Notes: generated by a model from the sequence alone, not told the origin. A stretch of 64,000 nucleotides of DNA from Halisarca cf. caerulea (GCA_963170055.1 CAUJGJ010000135.1:796001-860000), one strand, 5' to 3'. Counted from the stretch's first letter, positions 10,620 to 22,568 are shown. Program-made: numbers and translations.

Positions 10620-13185
10620 GGCTCCACTTCAAATGTAGTGAACATGCTGGATAACCTGGACTTGCAACCTGATATGTGCAGTGGAATAATACCTGACATA
10701 GGTGAATGATTTCTAAGCACGTACAATGCATGTGCATATTGTGTAAGTAGCTATTTGCACTAAGAACAAGCTTGCATTCAGTAATTTAAAACACATGGTC
10801 AATGACCAAAGAACAAACTATAAATAAAACCAAACATATTATGCTTTGCAAAAAAATCAGACAGTTTATAGGATAAGAATTTGTGTATGTAAAGTATAGA
10901 TTTTCTCCTATTATGGAGAATATTAGTAGTCCATATATATATGTATGTGGATTGACATGGAGAAACATTGCCGCCACACAGTGATGCAAATTTACTTTTT
11001 CTTAAAAACTAACAGTATGGAGAGTCAATGCGGGCTTTTAAAAGTGGATTTTAGGGTATTTGACTCACCAGCTACAAGATAAAGTATAGTTCTAAACCTT
11101 CGTCAGCTCATCTCTTTAAAGAAATTCAAAGCACCAACAGCGAGTTAGGGGTCCGCAATACCAGTGGCATCTTAAGATTATTATTTTTCTACTTGTTGCT
11201 TTTTTCAATTAAGCTACAGGTCACCAGGAAGGTTTTATCCGTCTCATGTCTCGTCATTGAGATTGAATTTTCAGTAGCAAGTGCATTTTGTAGGTTTTAA
11301 AGCAATACGTACATTTCTCAATAATGAAGAAATGTTATAGGCAAATCCCATACATTCATCAAATAAGCCCTATCAGATCATCGTAATGGCTACATGCAAC
11401 TAGAGGTATAAGACTACGAGTATACACCGTGTTTGATGATCATGGATTTGAGCGCTCTTTTGTTCGAGCCTTGCTTCTAGGTGGGTATACCGATTACAGT
11501 TAAGTAGCTGCATAGACTTAGCTTATTTATCTTACAAGATTTCATTGTGTTCCTTCTCAACTACAGTGCAAACCTTCTTTTAACAGCCTATATTTGAGCA
11601 ACTTAAAGGGAAAAAACTCCCAAACAAGGGTGGATAAAAACCATTGACTTTTGATTCTCAAAGCAGAATTTGCAATCTTTGTTTTTTCATGTAGGCCTGC
11701 CGAATGATCCACAAAGACAATTGTTTAAGTACTGGATAAACCTCTAGGCTTCTCAGATACAAAGTAAATATGTCCTCCCTCTAGTTTAAGCATATAACAG
11801 AACCGTATATCTGCTTTGGCAGAAAACAAGGGGGTTGATTTAATGCTTTGATATTGTACACCGTTTCGTCCACCACAACCTACCTGCGATCCCATATGGC
11901 ATGAATGTGAGGGATGTAGGAATTTGCTTATATATAGTGTGCACTCAGTACGACGAACCAAAATCTGTCTAGCCCTGTACTCATCTAGCCTCATGTATAT
12001 TAACCATAGATCCTCGAATGCCTGCACTTTCACATCTTCGAGTGAAAGTACATACTATGGTGTTTTAAACTGCCTGTTGCTTGTTCGTACTGTGGGCGGT
12101 GATTGTTTTCAACGTCATCAATTAGCGACTGAAGCTGTGAGGAGGAATTTAATGCAATGCTAACACCAAATATAGAGATTGCGCAAGCAAGTCATGCGTT
12201 CCTCCAAATCCACAGAAGTATTCCAAGTGAATTTGTGGTAGTTTCAACGGAATAGGCTGATAAGTGAGGTTTACTGATCGTTAGAAACTGAAAACAGCTA
12301 CAAAAGAAGAACGAAACACAATCTACTACACTCAGCTAAATCTTCTTCAAGGCTCCCATAATGCTGACGTCTTATTTGTCATGTGAAATCTTGTGACAAT
12401 GGCCGAGGAGACAGTGTTCACCAAAGGCTGAACTTCTTTCAGAAAGGCGGTCATCTAAACGAGTGTGCCTTGTTTCGGAATGGGGTTCACCAATGACAAA
12501 GGTAAATTCTCACTGTTGGAGAATTTTGATCAAGTCTTCCATTCCTGACATGTGCACAGTTTTGTGGTTAAATGTGTGGATGAAACAACATTTTGGTACA
12601 CATCTCGCAAATGAAGAGGATTAGGAAAATTCTCCAACGGTGAAAATGTAGATATTCATGTTAGAAGTCTTCGGACTCCATATGACTCCCTTGAACGAGC
12701 ATTTACATGACCGCCTTTCCCATTGAAACTTTTTTATAGGTCCGAATCAACTATTGTTTTTCTAGACAAAATATACAATGATACCAAGAAATGTAACATT
12801 TAATAGTTGTAATGATGTCTGACATCCTTCTCAGGACTCGTAATGTCATAGAAAGGAAGAAAAAAGGGGGAGGGGGTGATTTCAGCGGACTTTTAGGGTG
12901 CCCTTTTGTTCACATCTCACATGTGCACATGTCACACCTGCGTCATGTAGTTATTTTATTGATTTTTGAGCAAGGAACTCAAACGTTCAAATGATTGACG
13001 CTGCCCCATGCAGATAACAAACAAGCGAAGAGTGAGATAAACTGGTCGACCTGCAAGGAACAAAATATGTTGAAACTTTATAGCTGATGAGTAATTGTTA
13101 GAGTCAAAGACTGGAAATTAGGGAATGCTACTTTTCGGCAGAAATTAGAGTATAACCTGACCCTGCCTGGTCAGGTGCTGAAAAG
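10620..13185. other. Intron stretch with dispersed-repeat fragments only
   Basis: No gene was recognised. It holds scraps of the GTCTAGCCCTGTACTC repeat family near 11918-12010, a repeat shared with 36296 and 55241 at 12065-12150, and an inverted pair (CTGTTGGAGAATTTT) around 12510-12650. Confidence 0.6.
12065..12150. repeat. Dispersed repeat, copy 1 of 3
   Basis: The core T-T-G-C-T-T-G-T-T-C-G followed by GTGATTGTTTTCAA and C-A-T-C-A is shared with 36296-36445 and 55241-55360. No coding potential was found; the family is not identified. Confidence 0.6.
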
Positions 13186-13186
13186 T

Positions 13187-13975
13187 TAGTACTATTATTA
13201 TTATTATTATTATTATATATGCTTTACAGCCAGCAATAATGTACATGAGAGATGTTGTAATGTTTATGAGATGATTTAAGGGGTGTGGCTGAAGGTCTGT
13301 CATCATCTTGTGATGTAGCCTATCTGTATGTGGTACAAAATTGGCCATCGTAATTGGGAGATTTAGTTAACAGCTTGAAGTAAAAGTGTGTGGCATGTGA
13401 GGCCATTTAAATACAAGAAGGCAATGAAAATGAAGTGGATGTGGGTAATGACTTTACTGAGTTACTTGTAATCAAGGATGAGCAGAGTGACACTTTGAAC
13501 AAGGACAGACAACATGAAAAGTACGGTACAATTAGGATTGAAGTTTGTGTTGATTTTGATGTAGAAGATTTTGATGAGATATTTCCTGATAGAATGAATT
13601 GGTAAATGCAGGTTGATAAAGGGCAGGGAGTTCCATAATCGTACGATGCAGTTGAAGTAAAAGGGTCTATTTCTAGTTGTGCGTGTGTGGTTGTATATCA
13701 ACTTGTTGCTCCTTCCACCTTGGGTTGATGTAGTTACAAAGGATACATAATCAGAGACGTTTAAAAAATCTGGTGGATCTTTGAGGCATTTGATGAAAAA
13801 TAGAAGGTCCTGAAGCTCATACCAGTACATTAGTGGGATAAATTGTAGTACATTTAATCGTTCTTTGTAGTCTGATGTGTAGTTATTTAAGATGAATTTG
13901 GTTGCATGGTGCTGAGCATTTTCTAGAATTGCGATATCTTTGATGAAGTGGGGTCTCCACATGAAGTGGGGTCTA
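13187..13975 (-). mobile_element. Non-LTR retrotransposon 3' fragment with (TAA)n tail
   Basis: The open frame 13462-13962 (166 residues) ends a LINE pol. It contains L-E-N-A-Q-H-H-A-T-K-F-I, Q-G-G-R-S-N-K and R-L-W-N-S-L-P, typical of CR1/jockey-type C termini. The 3' UTR runs to an ATT run at 13193-13216, i.e. a (TAA)n tail on the minus strand. The reverse transcriptase core is missing by 5' truncation near 13975, next to a duplicated ATGAAGTGGGGTCT. A related 3' end lies at 28679. Confidence 0.75.
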
Positions 13976-14092
13976 CTAGTTATTGTATGGCCAACTGTGC
14001 ATTGGCGTATTTATTGCTCGAGTTCCCGAGGGTGTGAAGTCCGATCCATTCCCTCTTTAACTACTGATGCAGGCGTGTTCTATCCAGGGCCT

Positions 14093-14273
14093 CCTTTAAA
14101 ACTCCCAACCAGGCACTGACTAATCAGTGACAACTCCGAAATGCTAACTAGAAAGTCTAGGTACCATGGTTGCGTGAATGAAAGACATTACTATCCATGG
14201 TACCTAGACTTTATAGTTAGCATTTCGGAGTTGTCACTGATTAGTCAGTGCCTGGTGTGGGAGTTTTAAAGGG
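14093..14273. mobile_element. Foldback element with about 77-bp arms
   Basis: Arms 14093-14169 and 14195-14273 are complementary with very few mismatches around a loop of about 25 bases. There is no coding capacity and no clear target duplication. Left of it (13977-14040) lies a half copy of the hairpin found at 55885. Confidence 0.85.
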
Positions 14274-14674
14274 TGCCAAAGGGTCAGGTATGTGTCTGGA
14301 GGTTGCTGGCTCTGGTCTGGTTCAACTGCTTTTTCCCCTTTCCCCCCTTCTATCCTACCATGTGTAGTCCAGAATAATGTCTTTTATTTGCGTAACCATG
14401 GTAATAGACTTTCTAGTAAATGTGTGACGTGTTTTTGGTTAGCTGCACTATACTTTTGTAAGTCAAATGAATTGACTTAGTTGACAAAAGGTAATTATTA
14501 TAACACTAGGTGCTTATTTGATACTGCACACTTTTTGACTAAAGGCCACCAAAAGTGTGCAGTATCAGATGCAAATGCACACTTTTTTTCCTTTGATGTT
14601 CACTGCATCATACAACTAGAGAATATAAGATATTCCAAGCTCGTTATCTTTCTTCAGACAATAGGAACACGTAC

Positions 14675-14791
14675 CTACACATCTTGTCCCACCCATGAGG
14701 GAGTATCCAGGGTTACAAGAACAGGTGTAGCTTCCTTCTGTGTTCGTACAGTTGTGATCACAAGGACTGGACTCCCTGCACTCATCGATGT
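14675..14791 (-). CDS. cbEGF exon, main series
   Basis: The exon has 117 bp, phase 1-1, with unusual donor GTACGT. It encodes [11 protein letters not shown] and [15 protein letters not shown]. Its downstream intron is unlike other exons, so a transposon-rich insertion probably replaced it. Confidence 0.9.
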   Translation of the reverse strand, partial: TSMSAGSPVLVITTVRTQKEATPVLVTLDTPSWVGQDV

Positions 14792-14888
14792 CTGTAGGAT
14801 TGGTACAGATAGGGAATGTTTGGTTATATCCCACATACTATGCATGTTGCTCAAGTATACTTCCCGCACATCTGTATGTATATGTTAT

Positions 14889-15116
14889 GGGATGTAGGAA
14901 TATAAAATGCAAAGCGTGCTATCAGTCCAACTAAACTCTGTCTAACCCTATACTCGTCTAGCTTGATGTATGTATCGCCCTATGACTGGTGTGACCTCTG
15001 TACACCCGGCCCTGTGCCTGTTTCACAACTAACCCTTGTTCCAAGTGTTTTAGGAGGATCCTCTTTGATATAGACTTGTTACACAGCCCTGTATTAATCC
15101 TATATCATTTTACCAT
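14889..15116. mobile_element. Half copy of the AATGGTAAAAGGATGTAGGA MITE family
   Basis: It ends at the right with A-T-C-C-T-A-T-A-T-C then ATTTTACCATT and contains GTCTAACCCTATACTC. Both match parts of the complete element at 36959 and the copy at 20601. Confidence 0.65.
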
Positions 15117-15137
15117 TCTCAAATGGTTACATAACTT

Positions 15138-15163
15138 ATATATATATATATATATATATATAT
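15138..15163. repeat. (TA)n tract left of the RT element
   Basis: An alternating TA run directly precedes the left inverted repeat of the element at 15168. Confidence 0.95.
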
Positions 15164-15263
15164 TCGGGATGAATATTATACATATACACACAGCACGGAT
15201 GACATGATATGATTTAGAAAATGGCTATCTCACGGAGAAGAATTTTCAAATGAGGATGATCAG

Positions 15264-18200
15264 TTGAGCATTACAATTTGTGTTCGTGCTCTACTTTCTG
15301 CGATATCCTTTGATATATCGTTTTGTGAAGCCAGGTTCCATCGCATTCCTATAATTTTGACAAATTTTGTTCTCCGTGATCATCATCAGAAGATGCCTTA
15401 TACCTTTTCTTCGTACTCCAATTGTGGACGGCTTTTACAAGTCCGGCACGATGGAAACATAAGGATTCACAGCCCAATACCCAGCCGTTGTCCGGGTTCA
15501 GGATTGCCACCTGTGGTTGTGGATGCGATTCAGCGACCGGTTTCTCAATCGCAGCGATCTCCTTCGCCATCGGTTTCCCCTGTGGTTCCCTCCCTGAACC
15601 AGAGCCAACCTCCACCCAGTCCCCTTCAGAACGCGGTCCTCAACCCTGGGCCAGTTAACTGCAAGATCTTAAAAAGGATCCCACGCGGTTCGCGAGCACC
15701 GTGCGTTAAAGCATTCACCACCATCCTGAACGACATTGTCAGAGAAAACAAAGATGCCGCTTGGGAATGTTTATTTCTTTTCAGCCGCCGTTGCCTGTCC
15801 CAACCAATTCGCGGTGGTCACAGGAGGAGTTTAGCCACTCATGTAAATCGTGCAATTGAACAAGAGTCTGATCCAGCCATTTCCCATGGGCCAAAGTCTG
15901 GGAAAAGACCTACATTGGCTAAAATGGTTGCAGCTAAGTTAGAAGATGGTGATTTCAGGGGTGCAGTGCATTTGGTCAGCTCAAGTGAACTCATCCGGCC
16001 AACAGATAGGGAGTCTTTGAAATTACTACAGGAAAAGCACCATCCGGCACACGTGGATTGCTCCTTTCCACCCCTGAACTCGACCACACACCCTCCAATT
16101 GTGTCTCCTGGTGATGTCACCAAGGCCATCTTCTCATTTCCCACTGGTTCTGCTGGTGGTCCTGATGGTTTGCGGCCTCAGCATCTCAAGGACTTAGTCA
16201 TTTTTGCCCTGAGTGAAGGGTCTGACAGCCTTATTGAGTCTTTGACCAATTTTGTGAATTTCGTGATTGGGGTGTGTGTGCCTGTGGGGGCTCGTCCCTT
16301 TTTCTTTGGGGCCACCCTGACTGCTTTGAACAAGAAGGATGGTGGAGTAAGGCCAATTGCTGTGGGCTGCAGTCTCCGCAGACTAGCTGCAAAATGTTTG
16401 TGTAACAGTGTTTTTGACAATATGGGTAGCCTATTGTTCCCACACCAGCTCGGATTTGGGACCCCCATGGGTGCAGAAGCTATTGTCCATGCTGCAAGGA
16501 AGTACCTCTTTAGTCTTGAAGATGGTCATTTACTGCTCAAGTTGGACTTCCGAAATGCTTTTAATAGCATTCAGAGGGACAAGATGCTCCACAGTGTCAT
16601 GTCTAAAGCCCCAGCCCTGCTTCCGCTTGCCTATTCCACTTATCGTATGCCATCACTTCTTTTCTATGGCGAGTTTTCAATCCTTCAGCTGAGGGCGTGC
16701 AACAGGGCGACCCCTTGGGCCCCCTCCTGTTCTGCCTCACCATTCATGAACTCGTCACTAGTCTCAAATTGGAATTTAATGTTTTCTTCTTAGATGATGG
16801 CACACTGGGAGGCCCCTTTGAAGATGTCCAAGCTGACCTGCATTTACTTGAGGATCATGCAAGGGATTTCAACTTGTTCTTGAATCATGACAAGTCTAAG
16901 ATCATTTGCAACGATGAGCCCACAAGATCCAGTATGCTCTCTGTCTCCTTCACTTTCCATAGAAGAGCCCTCAAGGGCAACCTACTTGGAGCGCCGATTG
17001 GGGGACTTGAGTCTCTTAACCAAGTTTGGGGGAAGAAGATAGGGTAATTGGAAACTCTGGGTAACCGCTTAGAGCAGCTACAATCACATGATGCCATATG
17101 TCTCCTCCAGCATGCTTTAGCCATATCCAAAGTGCTATATGTCCTTCGAACTGCTCCAATTTTCAAGTCATCCACCCTTGCCCAATTCGATGATGTGTTG
17201 CTGTCCTTGCTTGTTTCCATCTGCAACATTTAACTCACTGACCGGATGTGGATCCAGGCTTCATTACCAATCAACTTGGGGGGGGGGGGGGGGGGGGTTG
17301 GGTATTAGGAGTGCTACCATGCTTGTGCCATCCACCTTTATGGCCTCCGCTGCTGGTATCTCTACTACAACTTTAACCCTGCTTCCTATGCGATTCCCGA
17401 CCATGGGAAACCCCCTATTTGATGAAGCACTACACCTTTGGAAGTCCAACTCCGGATCAGTCGATCCCCCTACCGGCAGAGACAGATGCATTCAGAAAGC
17501 ATGGGATAGGCCTGTTGCTGAAGTGTCTGCTGCCTCTCTCTTTTCCGGGGCTGATGCAACTACTAGAGCTAGGTTATTGGCCTCTCAACAGAAGGAGTCT
17601 GGAGCATGGTTGACTGCTCCTCCAGTGTCAGCATTGGGTCTGAGGCTGGATAACAATTGCATCCGTGTAGCGGTTGGTCTTCGCCTCGGCTCATCCCTCT
17701 GTTTACCTCACAGCTGCACTCAGTGTGGAGCTTGGACAGAAGACACTGGACTTCATGCACTAAGCTGCCGCAGGAGTAAGGGCAGACTGCCTCGCCACTC
17801 GGCACTGAATGATATAGTCAAACGTGCCTTGGTAGCTGCTGACATACCTGCCACTCTAGAGCCACGTGGACTTTGTCGAGGCGGTGAGAGACGCCCAGAT
17901 GGAGTATCCCTCATTCCCTGGGCAAGTGGTAGAAGTTTGGTATGGGATGCCACATGTCATGACACGTTTGCCAGAACCAACTTGCCTTTGTCTAGCTCAG
18001 GAGTTGGATTGGTTGCTGATCGGGCTGCTGCAAGTAAACGCACCTTGTATGAGGATTTAAGCCAGGAATACTGCTTCATTCCTGTTGCAGTAGAGTCGTC
18101 AGGAGCCTTTGGAAAGGACACAATTCAGTTTTTGCACGATTTAGCTAAGCGGATAAGGTCAAAAACCAATGATTCTCTGTCTTACCTAAAGCTGTGCCAG

Positions 18201-18266
18201 AAGATTAGTATCTGCATACAGAGATTTAACACAGTGTCTATTTTAGGTTGTACCGTTTTAGATTAG
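15264..18266 (+). pseudogene. Reverse transcriptase with C-terminal PD-(D/E)xK-like domain, broken
   Basis: The first segment (15264 to about 16690) holds G-H-R-R-S-L-A-T-H-V, the G-S-A-G-G-P-D-G-L-R-P-Q-H-L block, R-P-I-A-V-G and L-K-L-D-F-R-N-A-F-N-S (motif A Asp). After a frame change come Q-Q-G-D-P-L-G-P-L-L and F-F-L-D-D-G-T-L, the catalytic box as FLDD rather than YADD. In-frame TAA stops lie at 17045 and 17231. A G20 run (17278-17297) shifts the frame inside the N-L-G-G-L-G-I-R-S block. The tail has C-T-Q-C...H-A-L-S-C, then R-R-P-D-G, V-W-D-A-T and A-V-E-S-S-G, consistent with a PD-(D/E)xK-type nuclease (inference). Similar proteins are, as I recall, widespread and unnamed in invertebrates. 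The element is inactive here. Confidence 0.8.
17278..17297. repeat. Poly-G run of 20
   Basis: It lies inside the reverse transcriptase pseudogene at a Gly-Gly position and accounts for a frame change. It could partly be an assembly or sequencing length error. Confidence 0.9.
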
Positions 18267-18325
18267 AATGGATTGTTGTATGTTTTAGGCTGTGTGTATA
18301 TGTATAATATTCATCTAAAAAAAAA

Positions 18326-18328
<3 letters not shown>

Positions 18329-18383
<55 letters not shown>
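18329..18383. repeat. (TA)n tract right of the RT element
   Basis: About 54 bases of alternating AT follow an A-run immediately outside the right inverted repeat. Confidence 0.95.
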
Positions 18384-18386
<3 letters not shown>

Positions 18387-18731
18387 TGTCCCTAATGTCC
18401 CCAGTGTCCACTTTTAGTGTACAAGTTTAATGTTCAGGACTTTCAACTTTTGAGATGGTATACGTAGATTTGAAATAAGGTGAATGATTGCTATAAGCAC
18501 GTGCAATACAAGTACTACATATTGGATCAGTGGCTATACATTTAGTCATTATGATATAGTCAATGGCTAAAGAACAACCTACTGATGTAATAAAACATGT
18601 CAGGTAGAAAAATTCCCTCACTTTTTAAGATTTAAAACTTTTGTATGTATGTATAGTATGATTTTCTCCTATACCAAAGACAACGGAACTACATATATAG
18701 CTCAGCAGAAACACTTGAGATTTAAACCTAC

Positions 18732-18848
18732 CAACACATCTTGTCCTCCCCGTGAGGGAGTATCCAAGGTTACAGGAACAGGTGTAGCTTCCTTCTGTGT
18801 TCGTACAGTTGTGGTCACAAGGCCTGGACTCCCTGCACTCATTGATGT
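18732..18848 (-). CDS. cbEGF exon, main series
   Basis: The exon has 117 bp, phase 1-1. It encodes [11 protein letters not shown] and C-N-L-G-Y-S-L-T-G-R-T-R-C-V-G. The Leu after C-N replaces the usual Pro or Ser. Splice sites are standard. Confidence 0.92.
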
Positions 18849-20047
18849 CTGTAGGATTCAATTTGTAAAAATAGGGAATGCTTGCATATATATTTTCATC
18901 AAATTTAAAGCATGATAATAATATTATTATTATAAAAAACTTCATGTCAAATTCAAATCATTCGATGATACATCTTCCACTACACTGTTGAACTCAAACC
19001 TAGTTAACATGCTTATAATCAGAACTTCCAAGCTGGTATGCAGATTGGATATTGTACCCCAACAGTCAAGGACTAAGTCTTGCTAAACACTGTTTATAAC
19101 CATAGATCCTTGAATGTCCGCACTTTCACATCGTTGAGTAGAAGTGCAGACATTTGAGGACATTTGATTTATCTTAGATCACTAGAGCAGGTTTGTGAAT
19201 ACACCACTGCAGTTATTTATACATGCCATACCAAGGGGGGAAATCAAGTCACAAACGAGGGGAGAAGCTAATGCTACCTGCTTCGTTTTGCTCCAAAGAA
19301 ATCGTGACATCCCTGACAGTAGTCTAGCATTTTAATTTTCACTTATTATGACTTTCAGTATGAACTGAAGATTTGAATGACTCCTGACATCGGGGACTGT
19401 GTTCATCATGATTGGAATGCTTGTATCCTTGAAATAATATACCAACTGTAACCATACAAGGGATTGGTGACTCTGGTTTCTGGGGAATTTTCAAAATTAT
19501 GGGATAAATGTTTTTTTTCTTTTCCTCCTGACTTTCAGGAAAGCTTATAGTGTATGCTCAGAATCTGATGCAATTCTAACGCAAAGGGGGTAGCAGCAAT
19601 CCTGAGAGGGGCGGGGGGTGGGTTCCCCTCCCTTGAATGCTGTCCTGCATGATATCTGATACATGTAAATGTCCCCATAGACTTTCCAACTCAAACTTTG
19701 TTGGTATGCTTAAAGATCAGGACTTTCAACTGGTATGCAAATTTAGAAGTGACACCTCACATTATATCAAGAGCTTGCTAAACACTATTTAACTATAATT
19801 CCTGTAGCATCTATACTTTTGCATCATGTAATGCAAGTATACATAGTATTATATTAGCATTTTCTTGAAGTAACAACAAGCTTGCATTCTGCCATAAAAA
19901 TGATATAATCATCATTAAAATAGCCAATAACTTCTATTGCAAAAATTTAAAGACAGTTTCCAGATAAAACTTTGTTATAACATGGATTTTCCTGGATAGC
20001 AATGTCAATACAACTTTATATACGAAACACTTTAGATTTAAACCTAC
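18849..20047. other. Intron between cbEGF exons
   Basis: It contains degenerate copies of intron blocks seen after other exons (for example around 19000-19090 and 19680-19830). No coding feature was seen. Confidence 0.65.
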
Positions 20048-20164
20048 CTATACATCTTGTACTCCCTGTGAGAGAGTATCCAGAGTTACAGGAACAGGTG
20101 TAGCTTCCTTCTGTGTTCCTACAATTGTGGTCACAAGGCCTGGAATCCCTGCACTCATCAATGT
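20048..20164 (-). CDS. cbEGF exon, main series
   Basis: The exon has 117 bp, phase 1-1. It encodes [11 protein letters not shown] and ends T-R-C-I-G. E-to-D in the C1-C2 loop and V-to-I at the end are conservative. Splice sites are intact. Confidence 0.92.
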   Translation of the reverse strand, partial: TLMSAGIPGLVTTIVGTQKEATPVPVTLDTLSQGVQDV

Positions 20165-20364
20165 CTGTATAGGATTGGTACAATTAGGGAATGTTTGGGT
20201 ATATTTGGCATGGATCATAAGCTATCATGCTCAAGTATGCATGCACAACTTTATGGTAAAGGTTGCTGTCCCTAGTATACCATACAGCGTCCACTTTAAA
20301 TCTAGTGGACATGCTTGAAAATAGAGACACCTGTACTCTGCTTCCAGGGTAGCAGCTCCCAGGT

Positions 20365-20424
20365 AGAAGAAAGCTACACCTGTTCCTGCCACCAGGGTAG
20401 CAGGAACAGGTGTAGCTTCCTTCT
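20365..20424. repeat. Inverted duplication of EGF-exon sequence
   Basis: Arms 20365-20389 and 20400-20424 match at 24 of 25 positions with a 10-base spacer. Both arms are EGF-exon sequence (codons around S-Y-T-C-S-C), one on each strand. The structure sits exactly where the neighbouring exon is broken. Confidence 0.85.
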
Positions 20425-20476
20425 GTGTTCTTACAGTTGTGGTCACAAGGACTGGACTCCTTGCACTTATCAAGGT
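20396..20476 (-). pseudogene. 5' half of a cbEGF exon
   Basis: With acceptor ACAG, it encodes D-L-D-K-C-K-E-S-S-P-C and [12 protein letters not shown]. It then loses homology at the inverted duplication, so the last Cys and the donor are missing. D-L-D-K also lacks the Glu expected in the calcium site. It cannot give a full domain. Confidence 0.8.
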
Positions 20477-20600
20477 CTGTACATAGGAGTCAATTTGGTG
20501 AAAATATGGATGCTTGAATAATATTATAAAGCATATATCATACAAACTTGATGCTCAAGTGTGCATACAGTAATATTAAGGGTGTATAAAAATCATCTAT

Positions 20601-20895
20601 AATGGTAAAAGGATGTAGGATTGACACAGGATCTTGCAAAAAGGCTTTATTCAAAACGGATCCTCCAAAAACATTTGGACAGGGTTAAGTTATGAAACAG
20701 GTACAGGGCTAGGTAGGCAAAGGGCAAGACAGGCAGTAGGCTAGATGAGCATAGGGCTATACATGCATGAAGCTAGATGGGGTACATATAGGGCTATAAA
20801 CAGAGTTTAGTTGGACTAAGCTAGTGCACACTGTGCAAATTCCTACATCCTGCATGTACACATTATATGTATGTGGTGTGGGATGTAGGAATTTG
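20601..20895. mobile_element. Copy of the AATGGTAAAAGG MITE family, rearranged
   Basis: The left end AATGGTAAAAGGATGTAGGA and the following GATTGACACAGGA...GCAAAAAGGC match the 36959 element. It ends in a hairpin (CAAATTCCTACATCC and its complement, 20835-20895). The right terminal repeat is not found. Confidence 0.65.
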
Positions 20896-21167
20896 TACAG
20901 ACAATGATCATCATCATTTTAAGAACAACTTATAACCAAATACCTGTAGCGCACAAATTACAGACAATTTTCAGTGTAAAATTTTGGTATGGCATAGACT
21001 ATACTTCGGAGGGTTCCGGCTTCATATCAACATTGTAAAATCCATTATTACTGCAAAATCACAGCAAGTTCAAAGTACAAAGATCACAAATTGCCTTCAG
21101 ATCCTTAATTGCTGCTTGACCACGTGGCTAGTTCAATCCAAGTAGTTAATTTAATTTCATCCAATCT

Positions 21168-22568
21168 TTGACCATCTGGAGTACGTGTTTTTATACTCAC
21201 CATATTCGCTGGAGAATGACAATGCCAAGTATGAACAATGGAAACAATGTCATCGAGATTGGAGAATCCGATGCTCACACTCAGTTACCTGAAGCAACTG
21301 CGATGGCAGGCGTGAATGCCATTTTACAGTCACCCGAGGTGCTGGAAGCTTTGGGCTGAGGGTTATCCCCTTCACTGGCCCTCCTGGTTCCAAATGAACG
21401 ACTCTTTCAGGTATGTTTAGCCAACTCATTGCAGCCATCGCGATTCGGTATGGTTCTCCCGACCATTGCTGAGGTTCTTAGTGCTCCTCAGGCCAATGTA
21501 CCTGGTTCCCCAGGATGTGCCCCACTTTTAGTGTCCTCTTGGACCAGTTGGGCAATGGCTTCCTCTGTAGTACAGCCTAGGATGGTTGGTAGCTTCAGGT
21601 CAGGGATCTCAGACCAGTCCAACCTGGTCCTTCTCTGATGGAGGAACAAGAGGAAACGGGCTATAGGGCTTCTCTCTCGGAACCTGTGTCCCAGACAGAA
21701 AGAGAGAGTTTAGCGAGTTTAGCTGATGAGGAGGATGAGGAACTAACCTTGGGTTCAGAACCTCAGGATAGCACTCCTACAGAGTTGTCAGCTCTGGTGA
21801 CTGTTGCCTTCAAGCGACCCATGTCAAGTGAAAGACAGAAGCAAATTGTGGACAAGTTTCCCCGGCCACCCTTACCTGATGCATTGCCCACCGTCCTTGG
21901 ATAAGGCTGTTACCACACTGGTCCAGAAGAAAAAGAGTATCTTAATTAGCCCATGATAGGTTTTATGAGGTTGCAGTGTTTCACATCTGATGCTGTTGGT
22001 CCGATCACGTTCATGTTAGGGGAAATGACGCAAGGAAGAGATATTCCTAAGGACAAGGCAATTGCTGCATTGCAGGCTGCCCTTTGCTGTATAGGCAATT
22101 CATCGGCCCACCTCTCTGTTGAATGCAGACAGTGCATTCTTTGCCAGCTCAACCCCAAATTAGTCCCTCTGGCATAGGAGGAGTTCGAGAATAATGGGAA
22201 GCTGTTTGGCAATGATTTTGGTCATCGTGCAAAGGATAGGATCGATGCTATATGCTAACTATCCTCATCGTCTGAGGTTTTTTGACTGGGTGACCCCACC
22301 TCAGAAATGCAGTTCAAACAGGGCCTTGGGGGTTGTGGAAAGGGCCTGCGCGGAGATTAACCCTATACCCACAAAGAAAAAGGGCAATGGGGCCAACCCA
22401 GCCCATCAACTAGAGTCGATCCCAAGAACCTGTCTCACGCACGACAACGACTGGTCTACAGGCTGCTTCCAAGCCCATCCTACACGAAGGGGGTTTTACG
22501 TATACTTGTCGTCCCCTAAGCACTCCCTCCACGAGGTTCCACTCTGGGACAACTTTTGCCCTCCATAG
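21168..22568 (+). pseudogene. DIRS gag-like region, broken
   Basis: Frames at 21168-21359, 21638-21904 and 21953-22568 carry fragments such as M-A-G-V-N-A-I-L-Q-S-P-E-V-L and an acidic segment (A-D-E-E-D-E-E-L-T). Stops and frame changes separate them. Assignment rests mainly on position before the DIRS polymerase. Confidence 0.55.

Larger units (their letters stand above)
15168..18315 (+). mobile_element. Reverse-transcriptase element with 27-bp terminal inverted repeats
   Basis: Bases 15168-15194 and 18289-18315 are perfect reverse complements (start GATGAATATTATAC, end GTATAATATTCATC). TA-rich microsatellite flanks both. The interior encodes a reverse transcriptase with a C-terminal zinc-like and nuclease-like segment. 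Inverted termini are unusual for this type of polymerase: LINEs have none, and DIRS elements carry a different reverse transcriptase. The inverted ends could be the true element ends, or two flanking repeats that coincide. No target duplication was resolved because of the TA runs. Confidence 0.7.

Noticed and set aside
15349..17953. Minus-strand frames inside the RT element
   Set aside because: They overlap the plus-strand reverse transcriptase frames, which carry the recognisable motifs. The minus frames contain none.
20365..20424. Hairpin as a transcription terminator
   Set aside because: Both arms are EGF coding sequence in inverted copy, no U-tract follows, and the context is eukaryotic.
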